Source: an uncultured Methanolobus sp.
GTDB lineage: Archaea; Halobacteriota; Methanosarcinia; Methanosarcinales; Methanosarcinaceae
Length of the DNA: 64,000 nt
Direction of reading: 5' to 3'
Assembly (NCBI RefSeq): GCF_963665675.1
Contig: NZ_OY762426.1
Span: forward strand, 2,790,001-2,854,000
Part shown: one piece after another, positions 34,651 to 41,724 of the stretch
Position numbering within the stretch: the first letter of the stretch is position 1
How the letters are laid out: each line of letters begins with the position of its first letter
Notes under the pieces: model-generated
Told to the model about the DNA's origin: nothing
What the model saw: only the letters and a program-made list of their open reading frames with translations
Database searches by the model: none
Made by a program: the position numbers and the translations under genes

Positions 34651-35340
34651 TCAGTACCCCCTCTTTAATATAGTTATCAGTTCTTCAGGGTGAGGCATTG
34701 ATTCTTTAATTTTCCGGCATGTTTTTTCCATATCATAATCAAGTCTCATTAACTCAGCTTCTCCTGAAGCGGTGTAAAATACCGCACAACTAGCCTTACA
34801 GTTTTCATCTCTTGGCTGACCTACAGAACCCGGATTCACTATCAGCATATCTTTGAATTTCCTGACAAATGGCTGATGTGAGTGACCAATGAAAAGAACG
34901 TCTGCATCGATTCCACAGATCATTTCCTCTAATTCATCATCAGGAGTTTCCGGTCTCATGTATTCATAATTTGACCTCGGACTTCCGTGTGTGAAATAAA
35001 GTTTCAAGCCATTAACTTCCTTCTGGATGCTGAAAGGAAGGTGGCGTAAAAAATCCATCTGTTTTTCAGATATCATTTCCCATGTATAATCCCGGGTTGC
35101 AATGGAAAGATGCTTGTATTTATAACCACAGCCGCATTCTATGCGCGAACCTACGGCAGCATCATGGTTTCCAAGAACAGTTTCGATATTTTTTCCCATG
35201 ATGAAATCGATACATTCTGATGGCGAAGGGCCGTAATCCGCGAGGTCACCCAGGCAGACCACCATATCATGCGGAACAGATATTGCAGCATCAAGAGCTT
35301 CCTTATTTCCATGGATGTCTGATATCAGTAATATTCTCAT
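34651..35340 (-). CDS. calcineurin-like metallophosphoesterase
   Basis: The 229-residue cytoplasmic enzyme has the motif series of the family: DIHGN (8-12), GDLADYG, GNHDA, a single FTHGSPR and GHSHQP, then NPGSVGQPRD. All dimetal ligands appear to be present. It is of the YfcE/MJ0936 type, hydrolysing phosphodiesters or phosphomonoesters; the natural substrate is unknown. A second, shorter member is at 41092. It is embedded in the permease operon, which is unusual for such an enzyme. Confidence 0.88.
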   Translation of the reverse strand: MRILLISDIHGNKEALDAAISVPHDMVVCLGDLADYGPSPSECIDFIMGKNIETVLGNHDAAVGSRIECGCGYKYKHLSIATRDYTWEMISEKQMDFLRHLPFSIQKEVNGLKLYFTHGSPRSNYEYMRPETPDDELEEMICGIDADVLFIGHSHQPFVRKFKDMLIVNPGSVGQPRDENCKASCAVFYTASGEAELMRLDYDMEKTCRKIKESMPHPEELITILKRGY

Positions 35341-35391
35341 CTTAGCACCGATCTCTTAGCTTTTTTAGTCTTACTTGTCCGGAATTGTAAT

Positions 35392-36429
35392 TCATATAAA
35401 ATACATTCCAAAAGCGTATCCTGCTACTGCTGCTACTACAACCACAAGAGCAATGTAAGTCATACCTTTCTTAAAACCCATTATCCTGTTTATTACAATC
35501 ATGTTCGGAAGACTCAGGGCAGGACCTGCAAGAAGCATTGACAGGGCAGGACCTTTTCCCATTCCAAGGACTGTGAGTGCGCTTATGATCGGAACTTCTG
35601 TCAGAGTTGAGAAATACATAAGAGCTGCAGCGACCGAGGCAATGATGTAGGAAGTTACCGTGCTGCCACCTACATATTTAACAACATATTCTGCCGGAAG
35701 AAGTTCTACAATGATACCTGCAAAAAATACACCGAGGAGCAGAAGCGGTGTAATCTGTTTTACAAGGAACCAGGTTTCTCCCATCCAGCTTTCAAGCTCA
35801 TCCCTGTCAAACCATTTCAGAGATACATATATCGTGACAAGTATCAGTGGAATTTCCACAGCGAGCATGGGAGTCCAGCTTGTGAGGATCTCCGGTGTTA
35901 CAAGGATTGCCAGCAGCAAAAGGAAAAGCCACACTGTATGAGCGTGTTTATCATCACCGAATGTCTTGATACCTTTTTTCTCGATGTCTTTTCTTTCGTA
36001 TATGAAGGACATCACAAGACCTATGGAAATTGAAAGTAGAATTGCAATAACAGCTCTTGCTATACCGAGGTCGTATCCGAGTATCTTTGCAGTATAGACA
36101 ATAGCCAGTACATTGATAGCCGGGGCTGAGAACAGGAACGTGGTAGCCGGGCCAATTCCGGCACCTCTTTTATATATCCCTGCAAAAAGCGGCAGGACCG
36201 TGCAACTACACACGGCAAGGAGACAACCGGAAACGGCGGCAACCGAATAGGAAACATATTTTGGTGCGTCAGCCCCGAAGAATTTCAGTACTGACTCTTT
36301 CGAGAAGAGTGAAGCTATTGCTCCCGCCAGGAAAAAGGCAGGAATCAAACAAAGAAGCACATGCAGAGCAAGGTATTCTTTGACCGATGCAATACCAATG
36401 TAAGCCAGGTCTATAATGTAAGATGCCAT
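35392..36429 (-). CDS. ArsP/SO_0444-type permease (DUF318)
   Basis: The 345-residue integral membrane protein has about ten hydrophobic segments in two homologous halves. The diagnostic signature is CLLAVCSCTVLPLFAGIYKR followed by GPATTFLFSAPAIN in the first half, and STLTEVPIISALTVLGMGKG with AGPALSLPNMIVI in the second. The CSC motif is likely substrate-contacting. The family exports thiophilic compounds such as trivalent organoarsenicals or metals. It is the first gene of a five-gene operon with a leaderless start (TATA 26 bp upstream, no SD) and two operators. The specific substrate is not shown by sequence. Confidence 0.9.
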   Translation of the reverse strand: MASYIIDLAYIGIASVKEYLALHVLLCLIPAFFLAGAIASLFSKESVLKFFGADAPKYVSYSVAAVSGCLLAVCSCTVLPLFAGIYKRGAGIGPATTFLFSAPAINVLAIVYTAKILGYDLGIARAVIAILLSISIGLVMSFIYERKDIEKKGIKTFGDDKHAHTVWLFLLLLAILVTPEILTSWTPMLAVEIPLILVTIYVSLKWFDRDELESWMGETWFLVKQITPLLLLGVFFAGIIVELLPAEYVVKYVGGSTVTSYIIASVAAALMYFSTLTEVPIISALTVLGMGKGPALSMLLAGPALSLPNMIVINRIMGFKKGMTYIALVVVVAAVAGYAFGMYFI

Positions 36430-36431
36430 TG

Positions 36432-36486
36432 TTTCAAAATATGTTGAAATAGTATTTAAAGATTATGGTTTCAAATTGTTTTGAAA
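36432..36486 (-). promoter_or_regulatory. permease-operon promoter with two identical-geometry operators
   Basis: TTTCAA-N6-TTGAAA occurs at 36432-36449 and again at 36469-36486, centre to centre 37 bp. The TATA (minus strand TTTAAATA, about 36452-36459) lies between them. The first operator covers the stretch from TATA to the predicted transcript start, which points to repression. An ArsR-like protein is the natural candidate. Confidence 0.78.
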
Positions 36487-36574
36487 TGACTTGCTGCACA
36501 AAAGATGAATGATTTATAGTAACTGCACAACAGTAAACCACTAAAGGTATATCTGAAAAATACAATTGTGCACT

Positions 36575-37441
36575 ATGTCATTGAAAGCCATTGGAAAAGT
36601 ATCTAATTTTGCAGACGAAAAAACAATGCAGCTTCTTGCACTCTGGAAAGAGAGTGTGAGCATTGTTGAGCTTGAGGACACAAATATTGAAAATTTAGTC
36701 TATGAAGACTATTCGCATTACATAGTCGTTCATGACCCTCTTGACATGGAATTCCCGCAAAAGAGAGATGAATGGAACAAAAGATTCTGTAAGACTGCAG
36801 GTGTGTCCGTTGTCGAGCTTATAAAGGTCAATGGTAAACAGATCTATTTCAAAGGACTTTTTGCAACTAACCGTGCTTCAGTTTATGGCATAGTTCCCTA
36901 CACATCATTCGATAATCCGGATGCTGATTTGCCTCCAGCCGGAATGGAAGTTCTAAAGAAGCAGACCATGGAAGTTGCACTTCCTGAAGCTAACGGTAAA
37001 ACCATACTTGATGTCGGATGTGGCGTTGGCAGCCTGAGTTTACAGATGGCAAGGATGAATCCTGAATCACAGGTCATGGGAATCGATCTTCTTGAGAAGA
37101 CAATGGAACAATGCCGTTTGAACGCTATTGCGTATGATATTAAAAATACGGCTTTCAAGGCTGAAAGTGTTTATGAGCTTCCTTTTGATGACGAAAGCTA
37201 TGAAACAGTGACATGCTTCTTTATGCTACACCACCTTGATGATATTCCAAAGGCACTCTCTGAGGTAAAGAGAGTAGTTTCAAAGAACGGTACAGTACTG
37301 GCAGTTGAACCACTGGACCACCATCATGGAACTGAAAGAGGTATTCAGGACTGGGTAAACCACTTTGAGAAGGCAGGCTTTTCAGTTGAGACACAGCAGA
37401 TCAGCAGGGCAGTTTTTGTAAAAGCGAAAGTCAACTGCTGA
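36575..37441 (+). CDS. SAM-dependent methyltransferase
   Basis: The 288-residue class I methyltransferase has an extra N-terminal part of about 130 residues. The SAM site is TILDVGCGVGSLSLQMARM (about residue 145), acidic VMGIDLLEKT, and a post-motif LPFDDESYETVTCFFMLHHL. The N-terminal part contains strands such as SHYIVVHDPLDMEFPQKRDE, with no match I recognise. The ATG at 36575 is preferred over an in-frame TTG 9 nt earlier. It is divergent from the permease operon, so it may share regulation. Not clearly ArsM: the usual catalytic Cys set is not seen. Confidence 0.87.
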   Translation: MSLKAIGKVSNFADEKTMQLLALWKESVSIVELEDTNIENLVYEDYSHYIVVHDPLDMEFPQKRDEWNKRFCKTAGVSVVELIKVNGKQIYFKGLFATNRASVYGIVPYTSFDNPDADLPPAGMEVLKKQTMEVALPEANGKTILDVGCGVGSLSLQMARMNPESQVMGIDLLEKTMEQCRLNAIAYDIKNTAFKAESVYELPFDDESYETVTCFFMLHHLDDIPKALSEVKRVVSKNGTVLAVEPLDHHHGTERGIQDWVNHFEKAGFSVETQQISRAVFVKAKVNC

Positions 37442-37477
37442 TTGACTTCAAAATACTCTTGCCAGATAAATAAAATT

Positions 37478-37650
37478 GGTATTGTTGACCACAAAATAGG
37501 ATGTGGATAGTGCTAGAGAGAGTGGCCAACAATATTTGAAGCAGGATTTAAGTAATTTTGGAAGGCTGGTACAGCTGGTAATACCATAAAGTTCCTGCTT
37601 CAACAATATTATTGTAGAGGACACATAGTATATAAAAATACTCCTTTTTT
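37478..37650 (-). ncRNA. candidate small RNA 2: two adjacent stem-loops with own TATA
   Basis: Stem 1 pairs 37480-37492 with 37522-37534 (TATTGTTG.CCAC, one mismatch). Stem 2 pairs TTGAAGCAGGA (37536-37546) with TCCTGCTTCAA (37593-37603). The minus-strand TATA (37629-37637) predicts a start near 37607. CAACAATAT occurs both at 37527 and at 37601, so the TATTGTTG strand could pair with either, giving two alternative folds. On the plus strand, AGTAT ... ATACTCC followed by TTTTTT (37627-37650) may terminate the methyltransferase transcript. Confidence 0.5.
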
Positions 37651-37796
37651 CAGAAAGAAATTACGGCTACTGATATCGAAATAAACTTAAAACAACTTAT
37701 GAATGGTTTATTTTAGGTGTGTTAAGTATTCAGGAATAGGGCAGAGCAATAAATACGTATCAATTCCTGAATTATATCGAAAAGTTCAAGTACGTT

Positions 37797-37815
37797 TCAT
37801 GTTAACAGTTAACAC
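37797..37815 (+). promoter_or_regulatory. shared operator of the first symporter pair
   Basis: TCATGTTAACAGTTAACAC contains the perfect palindrome TGTTAAC-A-GTTAACA. It lies where transcription from the TATA (TTATATC, about 37772) should start. The same sequence with one change is at 62557-62575 before the second pair. Confidence 0.62.
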
Positions 37816-37836
37816 TACCTATTGGAGTTGCTAATT

Positions 37837-37956
37837 ATGCTGGGAATAACAGACCCACAAATATGGATTGCATATATCTTATGCTTTGTAAGTGCCATCG
37901 GATGTATTGTCTATGGACTTATACACTGGAATGACGACGAAGAGGAGGAAAACTGA
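37837..37956 (+). CDS. symporter small accessory protein (39 aa)
   Basis: The small protein begins MLGITDPQIWIAYILCFVSA, with one membrane helix (about 9-29), and ends with WNDDEEEEN. TTGGAG precedes the ATG. Its stop codon shares one base with the start codon of the symporter (TGATG), showing coupled translation. A near-identical protein precedes the second symporter at 62749. It is probably a small subunit or stabiliser of the transporter. Confidence 0.88.
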   Translation: MLGITDPQIWIAYILCFVSAIGCIVYGLIHWNDDEEEEN

Positions 37957-39542
37957 TGGCTGTTAGTACTCCTGTTCTTGGATTATCCGTACTCGCCTAC
38001 ATGATGGTGATATTCTACCTTGGCTGGGTCGGTTATAAACAGACAAAAGACAACGATGACTATATGCTTGCAGGAAGGAAAGTGAATCCTTTCGTGCTGG
38101 CATTCTCCTATGGCGCTGCTTTTATCAGCACTTCGGCAATCATAGGATTCGGAGGGTATGCAGGAGCATTCGGACTGGGAATACTGTGGCTGGTTTTCAT
38201 GAACATTTTCGTGGGAATCTTTATAGCCTTTGTTGTATTCGGTTCAAGAACCAGACGCATGGGTGTTAACCTCAAGGCTGTAACTTTCCCGGAGCTTATC
38301 GGAAGAAGGTTCCAGTCAAGGTTCATTCAGGGATTTACAGGCGCACTCATAACTATATTCATGCCACTTTATGCAGGCAGTGTACTGATAGGTGGTGCAC
38401 GTTTCATGGAAACTGCCCTTAATATCGATTATAATATCGCAATCCTCATCCTTGCTATAATCGTTGCAGCCTACGTAATTACAGGTGGGCTCATTGCTGT
38501 TATGTACACAGACGCTTTGCAGGGTGCACTTATGTTCGTAGGAATGGGCATTTTGCTTGTTTATACTTATTCAAAGCTTGGAGGAGTTACCGAAGCTCAC
38601 CAGGCACTCACAAACATGGCATACCTTGTGCCGGATAATTTTGCAGCCATCGGTCACACCGGTTGGACTACAATGCCAGCATTTGGTTCACCAACATGGT
38701 GGACACTCGTATCAACCATTATCCTTGGTGTTGGCGTCGGTGTACTTGCGCAGCCTCAGCTTGCAGTCAGGTTCATGACCGTAAAGAATACCCGTGCCCT
38801 TAAAAGAGCTGTTCTTTCAGGTGGTCCATTCATTTTCATGATGGCGGGTGTGGCATACCTTGTTGGTGCACTTTCCAATGTTTATTTCTTTGATACTCAG
38901 GGAATGATATCCCTTGAGGTTGCAGGCGGAAATATTGACAAGATCATGCCTGAATATATCAACAGTGCAATGCCTGATTATTTTGTAGTATTCTTCCTGC
39001 TGACACTTCTGGCAGCAGCCATGTCAACCCTGAGTTCTCAGTTCCACGCCATGGGAACAGCTTTTGGTCATGACTTCTATCGCCAGGGAATTATGAATGG
39101 AAAAATTGGAAAAACGATAACCGTTACAAGAATCGGTATCGCAGTTACAATTTTCATCAGTGTCATCCTTGCATACATCCTTCCACCTGGAATTATCGCA
39201 AGAGCAACAGCAATATTCTTCGGACTCTGCGCAGCGGCTTTCCTCCCGATGTATTCAGGAGCGATCTTCTGGAAACGCATGACAAGACAGGGAGCAACTG
39301 CAAGCCTGCTTGTCGGTACTTTCAGCAGCCTTTTCTGGCTTACATTTGTGCATGGTAAGGAAGCAGAAGCACTTGGAATCTGTCAGGCACTTTTTGGACA
39401 GGCAACACTCCTTACGGGAACATGGACTTTTGTGGACCCTATTCTTGTTGCTACCCCATTGTCATTCCTTGTGGCAATTGTTGTAAGCCTCAGGACGAAA
39501 CCAATGGCAGAAGAGCACGTTGAAATATGTTTCAGAAAATAG
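37956..39542 (+). CDS. sodium:solute symporter (SSS family)
   Basis: The 528-residue membrane protein has about 13 hydrophobic segments. It has the family's first-helix break (SYGAAFISTSAIIGFGGYAG) and VITGGLIAVMYTDALQG, with the Ser/Thr-rich LAAAMSTLSSQFHAMGT in the later sodium-site helix. The substrate cannot be read from sequence; the family carries organic solutes such as sugars, carboxylates, proline or pantothenate. It is translated with the 39-residue accessory protein. It is a close paralogue of the partial gene at 62749. Confidence 0.93.
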   Translation: MAVSTPVLGLSVLAYMMVIFYLGWVGYKQTKDNDDYMLAGRKVNPFVLAFSYGAAFISTSAIIGFGGYAGAFGLGILWLVFMNIFVGIFIAFVVFGSRTRRMGVNLKAVTFPELIGRRFQSRFIQGFTGALITIFMPLYAGSVLIGGARFMETALNIDYNIAILILAIIVAAYVITGGLIAVMYTDALQGALMFVGMGILLVYTYSKLGGVTEAHQALTNMAYLVPDNFAAIGHTGWTTMPAFGSPTWWTLVSTIILGVGVGVLAQPQLAVRFMTVKNTRALKRAVLSGGPFIFMMAGVAYLVGALSNVYFFDTQGMISLEVAGGNIDKIMPEYINSAMPDYFVVFFLLTLLAAAMSTLSSQFHAMGTAFGHDFYRQGIMNGKIGKTITVTRIGIAVTIFISVILAYILPPGIIARATAIFFGLCAAAFLPMYSGAIFWKRMTRQGATASLLVGTFSSLFWLTFVHGKEAEALGICQALFGQATLLTGTWTFVDPILVATPLSFLVAIVVSLRTKPMAEEHVEICFRK

Positions 39543-39568
39543 AATATTTACTTTGAATTTTGAAAATG

Positions 39569-39613
39569 ATCAGTCAGCAGGTTTTGCTGATTGATTCGTT
39601 TTCCCTTTTTTGT
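39569..39613 (+). terminator. terminator of the first symporter gene
   Basis: The imperfect stem TCAGTCAGCAGG/TTGCTGATTGA is followed by CGTTTTCCCTTTTTT. Confidence 0.7.
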
Positions 39614-39713
39614 ATAATGTTTGAAGTGTCAGCTTTAATGCTAAGTATCCGACACAAATAATAAAATATAAATATATATTAAACCATTTATTCATACAGT
39701 TTCAGGTGTGAAA

Positions 39714-41021
39714 ATGAACAGGATACTTCAAGTTCCGGAATATGCCATGAAAACACCACCTGTTTATCATATCATAGCGACTGCACTACTCCTGTGCATT
39801 CTAATTCTGCCTGCATCCGCATCCTCTGTTGTTAGTATAGAGAAGCCAACACAGGAAGTACATGCCGGTGATGATTTTCATGTTAATGTAAATATAACAC
39901 CTGCCACAGCAATCGCAGGTGCACAGATTGGCCTTAACTTCGATAGTAACATGCTAACAGTAAATAGTATAGAAGAAGGAAATTTCTTTGACAGGGACAA
40001 TATTATGTCAATCTTCATTTCCGGTACAGTTGATAATCAGCAGGGGACGGTAAGTGGACTGTTTGCCGTAACTCTGGGACAGAACGAAATCGATTCTTCC
40101 GGGTGCTTTGCACATGTCACTTTAACGGCAGGCGACCAGGCAGGAGAGACCACTATCAGCCTGTCAAATGTAATATTAAGTGATTCAGAAGGGAATGCAA
40201 TACCCACCACCACAGAAAATACGCAGGTTACTATAACAGGAACACCCGCCTCAAGCAGCACAGAAACAGCATCAGCTGCCGGTTCCGGTGGCGGAGGAGG
40301 AGGCGGTGGAGATACAGGAGAGAGCGCTGAGAACATAGAGCTCAAGGAAGTCAACAAATTATACATCACAGGAAACACCGATGTAACCTACACTTTTGAC
40401 AACAGCAATAATCCCGTGAAAGCTATACGCTACACTTCGCTGAAGAATGCAGGTTTCATCAGCAGTACCATTGAAATCCTCAAAGATGTTTCAACAACTG
40501 TTTCGGAAAAACCGGAAGGTCTTATTTACAGAAACATAAACATCTGGATCGGAAAAGCGGGATACGCAACCGAAAGCAATATGGAAGACATGAAGATATC
40601 TTTTGCAGTTCTTAAAAAATGGGTGCAGGTCAATGATGTTGAGATCAGTGACATACGCCTTAACCGCTATCACGATGATAGGTGGCAGGTGCTTGAAGCC
40701 GAAATGACCGGAGAAGATGACGATTTCTATTTCTTTGAAGCAATTACTCCCGGATTCTCGCCTTTTGCAATTACAGCCAATGTAGCTGACATGGCAGATG
40801 AAATTGAAACAGAGAACAAAACAGTTAATGCAGCAGCATCTTATGATGACAATGATTTGCAGGAACAAATTGAAGAGATCGAAGTAGAAGATATTTCAGA
40901 TGATACTTCTACTTTCATTACAGGAAAAACCGGTTCTGCAAAACTTTCACAGAACAGTATTTTGCTAATATTGGTTTCAATGTCATTTGTAGTTCTCCTC
41001 AGACGCAGAGAAAAATTGTAA
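39714..41021 (+). CDS. anchored surface protein with cohesin domain and PGF-pre-PGF domain
   Basis: The ATG at 39714 follows AGGTG at good spacing. The product of about 435 residues has a signal peptide (hydrophobic about 20-36, PASAS). A cohesin-type domain follows (about 40-185: VSIEKPTQEVHAGDDFHVNV, IAGAQIGLNFDSNMLTV, GTVSGLFAVTL, CFAHVTLTAGDQAGETTISL). Then come a Ser/Gly linker (GSGGGGGGGDTG), a PGF-pre-PGF domain (about 215-360, GYATESNMEDMKISFAVLKK, TPGFSPFAITA) and an acidic stretch. It ends in a C-terminal hydrophobic segment with RRREKL (about 412-435). The end lacks PGF itself, so anchoring is by membrane helix or by a divergent sortase signal. It is the only cohesin seen in the window. 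Confidence 0.86.
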   Translation: MNRILQVPEYAMKTPPVYHIIATALLLCILILPASASSVVSIEKPTQEVHAGDDFHVNVNITPATAIAGAQIGLNFDSNMLTVNSIEEGNFFDRDNIMSIFISGTVDNQQGTVSGLFAVTLGQNEIDSSGCFAHVTLTAGDQAGETTISLSNVILSDSEGNAIPTTTENTQVTITGTPASSSTETASAAGSGGGGGGGGDTGESAENIELKEVNKLYITGNTDVTYTFDNSNNPVKAIRYTSLKNAGFISSTIEILKDVSTTVSEKPEGLIYRNINIWIGKAGYATESNMEDMKISFAVLKKWVQVNDVEISDIRLNRYHDDRWQVLEAEMTGEDDDFYFFEAITPGFSPFAITANVADMADEIETENKTVNAAASYDDNDLQEQIEEIEVEDISDDTSTFITGKTGSAKLSQNSILLILVSMSFVVLLRRREKL

Positions 41022-41054
41022 TCTCTGTACAAGAGATTCCTGAAAAAGAATAAA

Positions 41055-41087
41055 TCCTCTCCGAACTATTCTAATTAGAGGAGAGGA
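41055..41087 (+). promoter_or_regulatory. hairpin hiding the ribosome binding site of the small phosphodiesterase
   Basis: TCCTCTCC (41055-41062) is perfectly complementary to GGAGAGGA (41080-41087), which is the SD of the gene starting at 41092. The 17-nt spacer would form the loop. It could reduce translation until melted or bound. Confidence 0.55.
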
Positions 41088-41091
41088 AATA

Positions 41092-41580
41092 ATGATCGGA
41101 ATCATGTCAGACTCGCATGACAATATGGACGCTATCAGGACTGCAGTTGAATTGTTCAATAAGAAGAAAGTAACAACTGTGCTGCATGCCGGAGATATAA
41201 TTTCACCCTTTACGGCAACAGCCTTCAGCAAACTGGATGCTCAAATCTATTTTATCTTCGGGAATAACGATGGTGACAGGTTGCTCCTGAAGCAGAAATA
41301 TGAAGATATTGGTGCCGAATGCTGTGGTGAGTTCGGTGACCTTGAGATCGAAGGATTGCGTATAGCACTTATCCATGGGATATATGAAGCTCCTGTTAAT
41401 GCCCTTGCAGAATCAGGAGACTTTGATGTGGTTGTGAGAGGACATACACATCATGCCGGTGTCACGGAGATAAATGATACACTCCTTATTAATCCCGGCG
41501 AAACCGCCGGAGTACTCACAGGAAAGCGCACAGTGGCACTTCTGGATCCCGAACTTGGTGTTGAAATTATTGAAATATGA
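41092..41580 (+). CDS. YfcE/MJ0936-type phosphodiesterase
   Basis: The 162-residue metallophosphoesterase has SDSHDN (7-12), HAGDII, GNNDGD, IHGIY, RGHTHHAG and a final NPGE. This is a full set of metal ligands and a typical length for the small archaeal phosphodiesterases. It is probably cytoplasmic and Mn2+/Ni2+-dependent on model substrates; the biological substrate is unknown. It starts 70 bp after the cohesin-protein gene. The SD GGAGAGG can be masked by the hairpin just upstream. Confidence 0.9.
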   Translation: MIGIMSDSHDNMDAIRTAVELFNKKKVTTVLHAGDIISPFTATAFSKLDAQIYFIFGNNDGDRLLLKQKYEDIGAECCGEFGDLEIEGLRIALIHGIYEAPVNALAESGDFDVVVRGHTHHAGVTEINDTLLINPGETAGVLTGKRTVALLDPELGVEIIEI

Positions 41581-41706
41581 AAGAGGATATGTATAAAAAT
41601 AAGGGGAATGGGAACAGGGTTCAGAGTAGTTCTGAAATTCTGGAGAATATTTACCTTAGCCACCAGACTTTCATTATTTTTTGCACCATATCAAAATGAA
41701 ATAGAT

Positions 41707-41724
41707 GAGGACTTTAAAGTCCTC
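41707..41724 (-). terminator. palindrome across the stop codon of the gene at 41714
   Basis: GAGGACTTTAAAGTCCTC is a perfect 18-bp palindrome with the TAA stop at its centre. No long T-run follows. It lies between convergent genes. Confidence 0.5.

Noticed and set aside
36566..36574. TTG start with a three-residue extension for the methyltransferase
   Set aside because: The ATG 9 nt later is the more usual start, and neither has an SD that would favour the TTG.
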